From: Portunus trituberculatus
Taxonomy: Eukaryota > Arthropoda > Malacostraca > Decapoda > Portunidae
Length of the DNA stretch: 64,000 bases
NCBI RefSeq assembly: GCF_017591435.1
Contig: NC_059287.1
Coordinates: 8,627,924 to 8,691,923 of the forward strand
Direction: 5' to 3'
The number at the start of each line of letters is the position of its first letter. The first letter of the stretch is position 1. Positions 46,908-59,332 of the stretch are shown piece by piece. The position numbers and the translations under genes were made by a program. A model generated the notes under the pieces. That model saw only the letters and a list, made by a program, of their open reading frames with translations. It had not been told where the DNA came from and did not search any database.

Positions 46908-47216
46908 GGTTGCAAACCTGGTGACGAAAAACACAATACAGCCGAGACCAATATGAGCGGCACATGCACTGCGTAACAGTGGAAAAAACAACCAAATTCC
47001 AGTGCTACCCCCTCCTAACAGTATCACGGGTAGAAGGCACTGTACCTGCGTAACAAGTGACGTGGCCTTACCTGAAAAAAACAACACCGTGCGAAAAACA
47101 CTAAGTCCGCACAGCGTGTCCGTCCAGTGCGGTGCCAAGGAAACAACTGGTGTGGTTCGAGGCAAGCATATCTCATCATGTGGAGGTTCCACCAGCAGAG
47201 GGCGGTTTGCTGAGGT

Positions 47217-47671
47217 AAAATTATGCACACTCGTTGCTGACACCACTTCTTCACTCAAACTGTTCTACGTCTCAACACATCTTTGTGGGAAACTATATTT
47301 TTTTAACATCTCTCAGACATCTTCCCTTTCTCATCTTTTTACTATGCGATCTTGTGCTTCGAATGTCATATTCTTCTCTCAGGATCAGTTTCTCGTTATC
47401 CACTTGGTCCATTTCGTTGATCAATTTATAAATTTATATCAGATCCCCTCTCTCCCTTTAGTCTCTCTTCATATGTCATCCCTTCAAATTCTGGAACCAT
47501 TCTTGTAGCCATTTTTCGTAGTCTCTCCAACTTCCTTATGTGTTTCATTTTATGAGGGGTCCACACTACTCCTGCATACTCCAATCTGGGACTTATTATA
47601 GTACTTATCAATTTCTTCATCATTTCTTTGTCCATGCAGTGAAATGCTACTCCAATATTCCTTAGCAAATT
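47217..47671 (-). mobile_element. LINE-A2 copy 3, C-terminal domain (between DIRS and MITE)
   Basis: The minus strand encodes LLRNIGVAFHCMDKEMMKKL, then PRLEYAGVVWTPHKMKHIRK and MVPEFEGMTYEERLK (47683-47426). A small deletion near 47455 removes the 'AMDLPTLEQ' block. It is continuous with 42168-42278 once the DIRS element is removed and with 48643-49201 once the MITE is removed. Confidence 0.85.
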
Positions 47672-47674
47672 ATA

Positions 47675-47975
47675 CGAGGCCATAGTGTCATAACCCCGGA
47701 AAATTGAGATTCTGAGTTAACGGTTGCTTGGTGTAGGGGAAGGGTGTAAAAGTCGTATGCTAAGGTGGGCCACACATATTCGACCATTTGGGCACCTAAA
47801 ACAAAGTGCAAAGTCATGCAAAAACATGACAGGGAAAGTCGAGACTAACATGTTGCATCCCGAGCGGTGTTGTCATATCTCCATGCTCACAGTTGCTGGC
47901 AGCCAGCCAATCAGCAGCGCGTAAGCGCGTGACGTCACACCCACGCCGCGCCTCAGCCAATGAGAGGCATATTTT

Positions 47976-48068
<93 letters not shown>

Positions 48069-48639
48069 CATGTGCATCACCCTTTAACTCACCATGGCAA
48101 GACCTATGCTACTTTTCCTGAAGTTATGACTTCTAGCAGCGCCCCTTCAACTTCCCCAGCCTAGGATTGTATTTTAGGTAAAGACAATGCATAAATATGT
48201 ACTTTTACCTATAGTCAACCCTTTCGAACAATAATAGAAAATGAAACATACTTGGAAGGATAATGAAAGTTGCGCTAATAATAAATTATTTATTTTTCGC
48301 TCGGAAAAAAATTCATGAAATCATCATGAAATTTTCACACACTCCTAATTTTAACATGTGTTCTTAAACTAGTACCTTAAACCATTAAACCATTAAACGT
48401 AAAAAAGAATTTACCGCTACGGAAATAGGCTAAAAATATCTATGGACATGAACCCAAAATTCTCGGATTTACTATTGAAAATCACCATAACTAAACAGAA
48501 CTACCCGAGATCTTTCATTTGATGTATAATACTTATATATTCTGACCGATTTCATGCGCGTTTTCAGTGTTTAACTTTGAGCGTGTTTTACTCGAAAGTA
48601 AGGTTGACGGGGTTACGACAAATAGGCTTGGGGCGCCTC
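47675..48639. mobile_element. Unclassified MITE with GAGGC ends and (CT)n interior
   Basis: It interrupts LINE-A2 copy 3 cleanly: uninterrupted copies read 'aaattatatgttt', here ATA (47672-47674) is repeated after the insert (48640-48642), giving a 3 bp (or TA) target duplication. The ends are imperfect inverted repeats: cgaggccatagtgtcataac on the left, and at the right ggttacgacaaat then aggcttggggcgcctc. The interior has two CCAAT sequences, a TGACGTCA palindrome (47929-47936) and a (CT)n tract (47977-48064). There is no coding capacity. The superfamily is uncertain; a 3 bp duplication would suit PIF/Harbinger, but the target is not the usual TWA. Confidence 0.75.
47977..48064. repeat. (CT)n microsatellite in MITE
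   Basis: Pure CT tract of about 88 bp inside the MITE at 47675-48639. Confidence 0.95.
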
Positions 48640-48642
48640 ATA

Positions 48643-49201
48643 TGTTTCTCTGAAAATTCTATCAAGGCCTACTGGTTGATTGTTTTCTTCCATCGTCACT
48701 CCTAACTCCTTTCCCTTTTTTACTTTCTCCAGTTCTACTCCATCTCCCATCTTATAGATTGCCACGGGTTGTCTTTAACTCTTTCCCATTTCCACGACAT
48801 GGCTTTTGTCCACATTGAATTGAATTCCATTTCCCACTTTTTTCTCCATTCTCAGATCTTATTTAGGTCTTCCTGCAGTATTTCACAATGCTCTTTTTGC
48901 TTTATAACTGCACAGTTTTGTATCATCTGCAAACAGATTTATGTAGCTGTTCACTCCTTCTGGCATGTTGTTTATATATATGAGGAAAAGTATTGGTGCT
49001 AATACTGACCCCTGCGGCACTCCACTTGCTACTGCTCTCCACTTGGACTTATAGCTTTAACTACCGTCCTTATTTCTCTCCCCCTCAAATAATTTTCCAT
49101 CCATCTCAATGTGCTTCCTTTTAAGCCACCCTTCTCCTCTAACTTCCACAGTAATCTTGCATGTGGCACTTTGTCTAATGCCTTTTTTGAATCCAAATAA
49201 A
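48643..49201 (-). mobile_element. LINE-A2 copy 3, RT palm region (between two MITEs)
   Basis: On the minus strand it runs from 'LKKALDKVPHARLLWKLEEK' (49241-49029 frame) through the QGSVLAP region (about 49000) to the FADD region complement (about 48925). It then continues to the 'ERRP' segment. Several one-base losses break the frame. A MITE interrupts it at 49204. Confidence 0.85.
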
Positions 49202-49203
49202 TA

Positions 49204-49602
49204 CACTTGACCCTCGAAACAATGGACCTCCCTCCCATCAACGGATTTCGGAAACTACGGACAAATTCTGGAGTCCGGTTTAATCTATGGACGAATATTA
49301 AGATGCGCGCAATTGTCCATTCCCGGCAAATTATTGTCCGGTAGGTGGCATATTAAGGTGAGAGAACTTCGTTTTCTGTATTGTTTATTAATATTTATTA
49401 AACTGACCATGCTCATGTCATCTATTTCAGGTTATTTGTTGTACTTAATGCTTTGTAATAGTGCTTGAATGATATCTTAATGATTACACAGTATTTTACG
49501 TACATTTTATACAGGTTTTTACATACTTTTGCAAAGAATGGACTTTTGCAATCTACGGACAGGGTCATGCACGCATTTGTCCGTTGTTTCGAGGGTCAAG
49601 TG
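49204..49602. mobile_element. TA-flanked MITE, Tc1/mariner/pogo type
   Basis: TA at 49202-49203 and 49603-49604 flank inverted ends: CACTTGACCCTCGAAACAAT against the complement of gttgtttcgagggtcaagtg, 23 of 24 matching over the full arm. Removing it restores LINE-A2 sequence (aaataaataca-gtcaaccc). Repeats of 'tacggac/tatggac' occur near both ends. 399 bp, no coding capacity. Confidence 0.9.
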
Positions 49603-49604
49603 TA

Positions 49605-49680
49605 CAGTCAACCCATCCCTCTCTCTCTTGTACTCTATCAACTATTGTTGAGTAGAAACTCAGTAAATTAATTACACACA
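49605..49680 (-). mobile_element. LINE-A2 copy 3, 5' remnant
   Basis: Continues the same copy for ~75 bp through the complement of 'LLSFYS*IVD' and is truncated near 49675. A short (TG)n tract (49682-49704) follows, again a microsatellite at a LINE 5' end. Confidence 0.75.
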
Positions 49681-49888
49681 ACCGTGTGTGTGTGTGTGTG
49701 TGTGTCATCTCTTCATCATCTCTCCTATTAGATATTCCTTTTTCATATTTGTCTTTTCTCTTTCACTATCTCTGCTCTTCAGTACCTTCATATATGTCTT
49801 TTTTCTCAATACTCTATTTCTTCTCTCAGGTGTTATCTCTTCAGTACCTCCCTGCCAGGTGTCATCTCTTCACTGTCTTTTCTCTCAG

Positions 49889-50011
49889 GTGTCAGGATTG
49901 GAGGGGAAGCTGTCGGCAGCAGAGGTTGACTTGACCAAGCTATTGGTGCGTGTGGAGGAGGCAGAGAGATTGGCAGAGGGAAGGAATAGCAGTCTAGAGG
50001 AGAAAGAGAAG
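49889..50011 (+). CDS. Internal exon of a coiled-coil host gene (exon ii)
   Basis: A 123 bp segment (41 codons) between a strong acceptor (gtcttttctctcag ending at 49888) and a GT donor at 50012 (gagaag then gtgtgtatg). It reads VSGLEGKLSAAEVDLTKLLV, then RVEEAERLAEGRNSSLEEKEK, with Leu, Ile and Val at heptad positions and many Glu/Lys/Arg, so it is a coiled coil. It starts and ends in phase 0 and can join the exon at 5342-5445 without a shift. An alternative acceptor six bases downstream (gtgtcag) also keeps the frame. The upstream 49705-49880 stretch is pyrimidine-rich with repeated 'gtcatctcttca' segments. Codon usage is more GC-rich than the LINEs. The gene is not identified. Confidence 0.65.
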
Positions 50012-50025
50012 GTGTGTATGTTTAC

Positions 50026-50588
50026 ATAGTTGTATTTACCTGGTTTTATATTACAGGATTTGAGTGGGACTCATAGTGCCTCCATATCTTTTATCCACCT
50101 TTACCTTAAATTTGTGCACACTTTCCCTTAAATTTGTGTACACTTTCTGCTGCTACAATCTCTTCACTTGATCTGTTCCAGATGTCCACTGTCCTATATG
50201 GAAAACTAAACTTTTTAATGTTCCTCAAACATTGACTTTTCATGATCTTGGAGTGTTCTCTTGTTTGTCTATCTCCATCCTCCATCATTGATACCAGGTC
50301 TTGTCTATCTATCTTTTCCATATGGTTTACTAACTTATAAATCATTATTAGATCTTCTCTTCTGCATCTGTCCTTCAAAGATGGTTGTTCCATTTCCTTC
50401 AGTCTTTCTTCATAGAGAAGATCTTCTATTTCTGTCACCATCTTTGTAATTGGCTTTCTACTGTATGGTGACCACACCACTGCTGCTTATTCTAGTCTAG
50501 GTCATATCATAGAGATTATGATCTTTTTGATCATACTCTCATCCATGTAAATAAATGCCACCCTCATATTTGTTATTGTCTTGCATGC
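50026..50588 (-). mobile_element. LINE-D fragment, ORF2 C-terminal domain and tail
   Basis: The tail motif is degraded at 50026-50050 (agttgtatttacctggtttt). The minus strand frame 50480-50106 encodes a LINE C-terminal domain (KMVTEIEDLLYEERLKEMEQ, RREDLIMIYKLVNHMEKIDR, KKFSFPYRTVDIWNRSSEEI). It starts only ~15 bp after the exon donor. It is the same old family as 5506-6540, which likewise sits just downstream of the other exon. Confidence 0.75.
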
Positions 50589-50592
50589 TTAA

Positions 50593-52040
<1,448 letters not shown>

Positions 52041-52065
52041 ATACACACACACACACACACACACT

Positions 52066-52147
<82 letters not shown>
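52041..52147. repeat. (AC)n tract between LINE-A2 copy 4 and a LINE-A1 start
   Basis: About 107 bp of AC with short TC/TA interruptions near 52063-52071. Confidence 0.95.
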
Positions 52148-52149
<2 letters not shown>

Positions 52150-53711
52150 AAGAGAGGACAGCAGAGGAGAAGAAAGATGGAGAATCGCTGAGGAAGTGGA
52201 GAATCAAGATCTTCACTACCTTTGTTTGGGTTTACAGTGGCCTGGGCGATAAGTGTGGACTCAGCAGTGGGAAAGTTACAAAAGAGCAAGAAATGAATAT
52301 TTTTTCATAAAGACCAACCAAGGCTTTTTACAGACATGTGAACAACAACATCAAAAATAGAGAAAGTATTGAAAGTTTAGAAGTAAATGGAGTATACAGT
52401 GAAGATCCCAGGAAATGGCAGACTATGAATGGATGCTTTCGGAAGGTATTCACAAAGGAGACTGCTTTTGACAAACCACTGGTAATGGAACAGAAAGGGA
52501 TTATGAAGGAGTTTCAAGTAACTGTGGAGGAGATCAAGAACATGATGGGGAGTTTAGAAGTGAGAAAAGCTGTGGGACCTGATGGGGTATCAGGATGGAT
52601 TTTAAGAGAATGCAGGAGCAATTGGCAGAAAAAGTTTGTGAAGTAATTGATGCCTCATTAAGGGAAGGCGTAGTGCCCCAAGACTGGAAAAGAGCTAACA
52701 TTGTCCCAATCTATAAATCAGGTAACAAGAGAGACCCATTGAACTATAGACCAGTGTCACTTACAAGTGTGGTAGCTAAGATGTGTGAGAGGGTGGTGAA
52801 GACTAGATGGACAGACTTCTTGGAGAAAAATGACATACTTTGTGAGTGTCAATTTGGTTTTAGAAAGGCGTTCATGCACGACAAACCTGATATGTTACTA
52901 TTCGAGGGTGATAGATGTAATACAGGAAAGAGATGGTTGGGCTGATGGAATATATCTGGATTTAAAAAAGGCCTTTGATAAGGTACCACACCAGAGACTG
53001 ATCTGGAAACTTGAAATGGTAGGAGGAGTGCATGGCAGTTTACTAAAATGGATGGAAGACTTTTGGTAGGAAGAGAAATGAGAACAATAATTAAGGACAG
53101 ACCATCAGAATGGGGATTGGTGGAGAGTGGAGTTCCACAGGGATCAGTGTTGGCACCAGTAATGTTCGCAGTCTACATAAATGACATGGTGGATGGGGTG
53201 TCCAGTTATGTGAGCCTATTTGCAGACGATGCAAAATTGTTAAGAAAAGTGAGATGTGACAAAGATTGCGAACTACTCCAGGAAGACTTGGACAGAATAT
53301 GGAAATGGAGCTGTACATGGCAAATGGAGTTCAACACGACAAAATGCAAGAAAATAGAGTTTGGCAAGAGTGAAAGAAGAATCAGGAGTATGTACAAGAT
53401 AGGAAATGAAGACATAAAACCAGTCATGAAGAAAAGACCTTGGGGTGACAATTACCAATGACCTATCGCCAGAGAGACATATAAACAAAATAATTGGAGA
53501 AGTATTGAACTTATTGAGGAACATAAGAGTGGCGTTCGTATATCTAGATGAAGAAATGATGAAGAAAATAATTACTGCAATGATAAGACCGAGGCTTGAA
53601 TATGCAACAATACAATACATGGTGCCTGACTTAAGAGATTTGTGTTTAAATGGAAGAAACACTTATAGGAGAGATGTGAAAAATATAGCTTCCCTCATGA
53701 AGGGTGGAAGC
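52148..53711 (+). mobile_element. Mosaic: LINE-A1 5' region with LINE-B internal segments
   Basis: 52148-52262 is LINE-A1 5' region (cttcactacctttgtttggg; compare 19419). At 52263 it switches to a LINE-B linker segment (gcagtgggaaagttac), then 'ttttttcat' resembling LINE-A1, then LINE-B again from about 52308 to 53711. That part includes fingers (EVRKAVGPDGVSGWILRECR), palm in frame 53048-53461 with intact LFADDAKLLR, and the start of the C-terminal domain. At 53711 it switches back to LINE-A1 ORF1. Both LINE-B breakpoints are internal to that family, so this is not an ordinary LINE-B insertion. Confidence 0.75.
53048..53461 (+). pseudogene. LINE-B RT palm with intact active site (in mosaic)
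   Basis: 137 codons: GREMRTIIKDRPSEWGLVES, GVPQGSVLAPVMFAVYINDM, then LFADDAKLLRKVRCDKDCEL. The two catalytic Asp residues are intact. The upstream frame (52830-53069, YLDLKKAFDKVPHQRLIWKL) shows the ungarbled version of the segment that is frameshifted in both tandem LINE-B copies at 29330 and 32165. Confidence 0.85.
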
Positions 53712-56700
53712 AGTGAGAAAGATATTCCATCTAAATGCAGGTATGTGACAAGGAAAGAATGAAAGCTGATGATGACAATGTTGGTGAGGGAGGAGGAGAA
53801 TTTGAAGGCTTTGATACGGCGCAAACTTCACTATTTGATAGAGTCTTAACTATCGAACGTAAATTAGATAAATTGATAAAGGAGAGTATGGGAATGAAAG
53901 AGAATGAAGAACAGGATAAAGAGCTCCAGAAATTGAAAGAAAGGATAAAAAGAGTGGAAGAAAACGAAACTAGGCTAAGAACCGAAAATGAAGAATTAAA
54001 AGTCCAAATAGCGAACTATAAGAAATTGATGGAAGAAGGACTCGGTAAAGCCGAGAAAGAAAAAGAAAAGCTAAAAGATCTAGTTAACAAAGAAGAAGAA
54101 AGAGTACAAGACGTGATTAAAAAAGAAGTACAAGCATGGAGAATCCAAGATAAGAAAGACAAGGAATCATTTCAAGAAGTATTTCAAGAACAGTTAAAAG
54201 AAAGAGATGAAAATATGACAAGCAAAATGATAGGAGTCCTCAAGAAAAAGAAAATTTAGTAAGAGAAATTGCGGAAAAAAGAAGAGTGTAATTATTTTTG
54301 GACTGAAAGAAAAAATGTTAAATATAGACCAAGAAGGAAAAAGACGAAATGAAATCAGTAAAGACCTACTAAAACATCTGAATGACGAGGATAGACAGAA
54401 CTTAGAAGAGGAAGTAGAAGAAATCCATAGAATGGGACCATATCAAGAAGGAACAGTGAGACCAATTAAGATATTACTAAAATCACAAGCAGCAGCAGAA
54501 GAAGTACTATATAGAAAAACGAAACTCAGAGAAACAGAAGGTTGCAAAAATATATATATAAAGAAAAATAGAAACGAGGAGGAAAGGAAGAGACACAATG
54601 AACTGGTGGCAGAAGCAAGAAAAAAATAATGAAAGGTCAGAGGAGGAGAAGAAGGCATTTTTGGAGAATTATAGGAGACAGGATAAGGAAATGGTATATA
54701 AAAGAAAGAAGAGAAAAGAATGGAGCAAGTTTAACTAAAATGATAAGAACAAGAGATTAAAAATGATGTATACAAACATAGATGGGATTTTATCTAGTAA
54801 ATTAGAATTAAGAGATTACATAAAGAAAGAAGAACCAGATATTGTATGCCTGGTGGAAACAAAGTTAAATGAGGCAATAAAATAGACATAGATAAAAGGT
54901 ATAATATATGGAGGAGAGAGAGAGTGGGTAAAGGAGGAGGAGGAGTCATGATGATGTTAAGGAAGGAGATAGTGGTAAATCAAGTGGAGTTTGGGAAGGA
55001 AAATCAGAAATACTGTATGTTAAGATGCATATTAACAAAAAGGAGTTAACAATCATTGGAACATATGTGCCACCAAAACAAACTCATGGACTAACCAAGA
55101 ATATAGAGACATGATAGATGACACAATAAGGAGTCTTACAAGAATCATTAAGGAAAGGAGAAAAGTGATATTGATAGGAGATTTCAACTGTAAGGAGGTA
55201 GACTGGGAAAATTATGAAAGTGGTATGGGGAAGATGCCTGGGAGATAGATTCCTGAACCTAATGATAGATAATTTGATGGTCCAAAGAGTAAAGGAAAAG
55301 ACAAGATTCAGAGGAAACGATGAGCCGGCAAGATTAGACCTAGTTTTACAAGGGATATACCAATTAAGGATGATATAAGATACAAGTGCCCATTGGGAAA
55401 GAGTGACCATGTAATATTAGAGATGGATATAGAAGAAGGAAAGGAAGATAGAGATGAATCATACAAAGGAGACCGATTAAATTACAGAAAGGCTGATATT
55501 GAGAATCTCAAGAACTATTTTAAAACGTAAACTGGGAGGAGATGGAAAACTCATTAACGGTTCAAGAGAAATATAACTTATTTTTGGAAATATACAAAAC
55601 TGGGGTCAGGAATATGTTCCAAATATAGACCTAAAGAAGAAGGAAAGAAAGATTGGTTTAATGCAAGATGTGCTAGGGCAAAGGAGAAACGAGATGGAGC
55701 ATGGAAAAGGTGGAGAAGAAACAGAAATCCAGAAAATAAGGAAAACTTCAAAACAGCAAGAAATGAATATGCTAAGGTGAGAAAGGAAGAAGAAAAGAAC
55801 TATGAAAAGGACATTGTCGAAAAATGTAAGGAACAACCAAAATTGTTCTACAGATTCATAAATGGAAAAATAAGACAAAAAGAAACAATAGAAAGGTTAA
55901 AAGGAGAAAACGGAATGGTGGAAGACCCAAAAGTATGGCAGAACTGTTAAATAGTAAATTTCATGAGGTCTTTACTAAGGAATCCAAATTTGAAAGACCA
56001 CAGGGTAATAGAGACTGTCTATATGAAAGAGATTAAAGTAACCAAGCTTGAAATAAAAAGTTGATGACGGAATTGGATGAGGAAAGGCAATGGGACCGGA
56101 TGAAGTCTCAGGCAGAATACTGAAAGAATGTAGGGAAGAACTAGCAAGTCCAATATACAACATCATAAAATGCTCAATAGAAAATGGAACAGTGCCAGTG
56201 GAGTGGAAAAGAGCTGAGGTGGTTCCCATATATAAGAGCGGAAGGAAGGAAGAACCTTTAAATTACAGGCCGGTATCACTAACTAGTGTAATATGCAAGA
56301 TGTGTGAAAAAGTAATAAAGAAGCAATGGATCGGGTTTCTTGAAGACAACAAAATATTATCAAATAGCCAATTTGGTTTTAGAAAAGGTCGGTCATGTGT
56401 GACAAATTTATTGAGTTTCTACTCTAGAATAGTTGATAAAGTACAAGAGAGAGAGGATGGGTTGACTGTATTTATTTAGATCTAAAAAAGGCTTTTGATA
56501 AAGTGCCACATGAAAGATTACTATGGAAGTTAGAGGAGAAGGGTGGCTTAAAAGGAAGCACATTGAGATGGATGAAGAATTATTTAAGGGGGAGAGAAAT
56601 AAGGACGATAGTTAAAGATATGAAGTCCAAGTGGAGAACAGTAGACAGCGGAGTGCCACAGGGGTCAGTATTGGCACCAATACTTTTCTCGTATATATAA

Positions 56701-57586
56701 ATGACATGCCAGAGGAGTGAACAGCTACATAAATCTGTTTATGGACGATGCGAAACTGTGCAGAGTCATTAAACAAAAGAGGATTGTGAAATACTACAGG
56801 AAGACTTAAACAAGATCTGGAAATGGAGCAAAAATGGGAGATGGAATTCAATGTGGACAAAAGCCATGTCATGGAAATGGGAAAAAGTGAAAGACGACCA
56901 GTGGGAATCTATAAGATGGGAGATGGAGTAGAACTAGAAAAAGTAAAAAGGAAAAGGACTTGGGAGTGACAATGGAAGAAAATAATCAACCGGTAAGCCA
57001 TATTGATAGAATTTTCAGAGAGATATAATTTGCTAAGGAATATTGGAGTAGCATTTCACTATATGGACAAGGAAATGATGAAGAAATTGATAAGTACTAA
57101 AATAAGACCTAGATTGGAATATGCAGGAGTTGTGTGGACTCCCATAAAAGAAACACATAAGAAAATTAGAGACTACAAAAATGGCTACAAGAATGGTTCC
57201 AGAATTTAAAGGGATGGCATATGAGGAGAGACTAAAGGCAATGGATCTACCAACCTTGGAGCAGAGAAGAGAGAGGGATCTGATACAAGTTTATAAATTG
57301 ATTAATGGAATGGATGAAGTGGATAATGAGAAACTGATCCTGAGAGAAGAATATGACTTTAGAAGCACAAGATCGCATAGTAAGAAACTAAGGAAGGACG
57401 ATGTCTGAGAGATGTTAAAAATATAGTTTCCAAAGATGTGTTGAGACTTGGAACAGTTTGAGTGAGGAAGTGGTATCAGCAAAGAGTGTACATAGTTTTA
57501 AAGAAAAATTGGATAAGTGTAGATATGGAGACGGGACCACACGAGCATAAAGCCCAGGCCTTGTAAAACTACAACTAGGTAAATAC
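53712..57586 (+). mobile_element. LINE-A1 copy 5, shares defects with copy 2
   Basis: ORF1 is open at 53735-54259 (174 codons, missing the natural start because of the mosaic join and a one-base loss). ORF1 C-terminal part is at 54315-54629 (104 codons, LNDEDRQNLEEEVEEIHRMG, TVRPIKILLKSQAAAEEVLY). ORF2 pieces follow: SDH region near 55390, fingers 56090-56479, palm 56503-56700, C-terminal 57003-57408. The RT active site reads FMDD. It is nearly identical to 19505-23395, including many of its single-base indels. The tail keeps one full motif before a short (CA)n. Confidence 0.85.
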
Positions 57587-57598
57587 ACACACACACAC

Positions 57599-58460
57599 GA
57601 CATGCCAGAAGGAGTGAACAGCCACATAAATTTGTTTGCTGATGATACAAACTGTGCAGAGTTATAAAGCAAAAGGAGGATTGTGAAATACTGCAAGAAG
57701 ACCTAAATAAGATCTGGGAATGGAGTAAGAAGTGGGAAATGGAATTCAATGTGAACACAAGCCATGTCATGGAAATGGGAAAGAGTGAAAGACGACCTGT
57801 GGGAATCTATAAGATGGGAGATGGTGTAGAACTGGAGAAAGTCAAAAAGGTAAAGGACTTAGGAGTGACGATGGAAGAAAACAATCAACCAGTAAGCCAT
57901 ATTGATAGAATTTTAGAGAAACATATAATTTGCTGAGAATATTGGAGTAGCATTTCACTACATGGACAAAGAAATGATGAAGAAATTGATAAGTACTATA
58001 ATAAGACATAGATTGGAATATGCAGGAGTAGTGTGGACCCCTCATAAAAGAAACACATAAGAAAATTGAGAGGCTACAAAAATGGCTACAAAATGGTCCC
58101 AGAACTTGAAGGGATGACATATGAGGAGAGACTAAAGGCTATGGATCTACCCACCTTGGAACAAAGAAGGAGAGAGGAGACCTGATACAAGTCTATAAAT
58201 TGATCAACGGAATGGACCAAGTGGATAATGAGAAACTGATCTTGAGAGAAGAATATGACACCAAGTACAAGATCGCATAGTAAAAAGCTGAGAAAGGGAA
58301 GATGTCTGAGAGATATTAAAAATATAGTTTCCAGAGATGTATTGAGACGTGGAACAGTTTAGATGAAGAAGTAGTGTCTGCAAAGAGTGTGCACTCTTTT
58401 AAAGTAAGATTGGATAAGTGTAGATATGGAGACGGGGCCACACGAGCATAGAACATCCTA
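57599..58460 (+). mobile_element. LINE-A2 copy 5, truncated at both ends
   Basis: Begins after (CA)n within the palm (gacatgccagaaggagtgaa), contains an active-site region (ctgatgatacaaactgtg, FADDTN after a base loss), and the C-terminal domain. It breaks at 'cacacgagcata' (58450), about 80 bp before its tail would end. LINE-C copy 2 begins there. Confidence 0.8.
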
Positions 58461-58685
58461 TATAGAACATCCAAGTTAAGAGAGATAGAAGGTTGTAAAG
58501 AGGTGTTTGTGAGAAAGAATAGAAATGAGGAAGAGAAGAGAAGATATAAGGAATTGGTGGAAGAGGCGAGATGGAAAAATGATGAGCGGTCTGAGGAGGA
58601 AAGAGAAAAGTTTTTTTGGAGAGTTATAGGAGAGAGAGTCAGAAAGTGGTATGTGGAAAAAAGGAATACGGAGGAACCCCTAGAG

Positions 58686-59093
58686 CAGGGGCAGGCAACC
58701 TTTTTAGAGTGAGTACCAGATGAGACTCTTGGAAGGAGGGGCGGAGTGAAAAACGAAATCTCAGAAATACTATATTTTGTATAATATTCAATAAAAAATG
58801 AGACAAATGCATGGAATACTATAGTAATAAAAGAAAATGTTTGGACACACGACTACTACTACAACTACTAGTACTACTACTACTAATAATCATAATAATA
58901 ATAATAATAATGAAATGTAAAGTAATTCAATAGTATAATTTATTCATTTAAAAACTTAAAATTTATTAGAGTTTCTTCTCTACTTTTAGTGGGAGGTCCA
59001 CGGGCCGGATTGCATTAATAAAGCCTAGCAGGGTGGCGGGCGGACGCTAAGTGTGGCGGATGTGGCCCACGGGCCGGAGGTTGCCCGCCCCTG
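58686..59093. mobile_element. hAT-type MITE with 8 bp target duplication
   Basis: CCCTAGAG occurs at 58678-58685 and again at 59094-59101. Uninterrupted LINE-C copy 1 has a single 'ccctagag' at the same place (about 14683). The ends are inverted: CAGGGGCAGGCAACC on the left, complement of ggttgcccgcccctg on the right, 14 of 15. An 8 bp duplication and CAGGG-type ends are typical of hAT elements. 408 bp, non-coding, with AT-rich trinucleotide runs at 58850-58920. Confidence 0.95.
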
Positions 59094-59253
59094 CCCTAGA
59101 GGGAGCAGTGGGTGGACCGTAATGTATACTAATATAGATGGGATACTGTCAAGTAGATTGGAATTGCAAGACTATATGATAGTGGAGAAGCCTGATATAG
59201 TGTGTTTGACTGAGACAAAATTGCATGAAAAAAACAAAGATAAATTTGGATAA
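59053..59253 (+). pseudogene. LINE-C copy 2 ORF2 start region
   Basis: The frame's first ~15 codons come from the hAT MITE end; from about 59115 it is LINE-C ORF2: WTVMYTNIDGILSSRLELQD, then KPDIVCLTETKLHEKNKDKF. The latter carries the catalytic Glu region (TETKL) of an APE endonuclease and the Asn of 'TNIDGI'. It ends in a frameshift at about 59245. Confidence 0.75.
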
Positions 59254-59332
59254 TAAATATAATATATGGAGAAAGGATAGAGAGAGTAAAGGTGGAGGAG
59301 GAGTTATGATTATGACGAAGAAATAAATAAAT

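Larger units (their letters stand above)
42279..47216 (-). mobile_element. DIRS-type tyrosine-recombinase retrotransposon
   Basis: About 4.9 kb inserted in LINE-A2 copy 3. Minus-strand order is gag-like (46907-45699), RT (45529-44944), RNase H (44809-43985) and tyrosine recombinase (about 43980-42882). The ends are inverted: ctggtgtggttcgaggcaag at 47149 recurs complementarily at about 42383-42402. An internal complementary region near 42500-42650 contains, in one stretch, the complements of both termini (ttgttcaattttacctcagc at about 42585 spans the joined ends). Split inverted termini plus an internal complementary region, a recombinase, and no target duplication are the defining DIRS1-type features. 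Confidence 0.9.
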
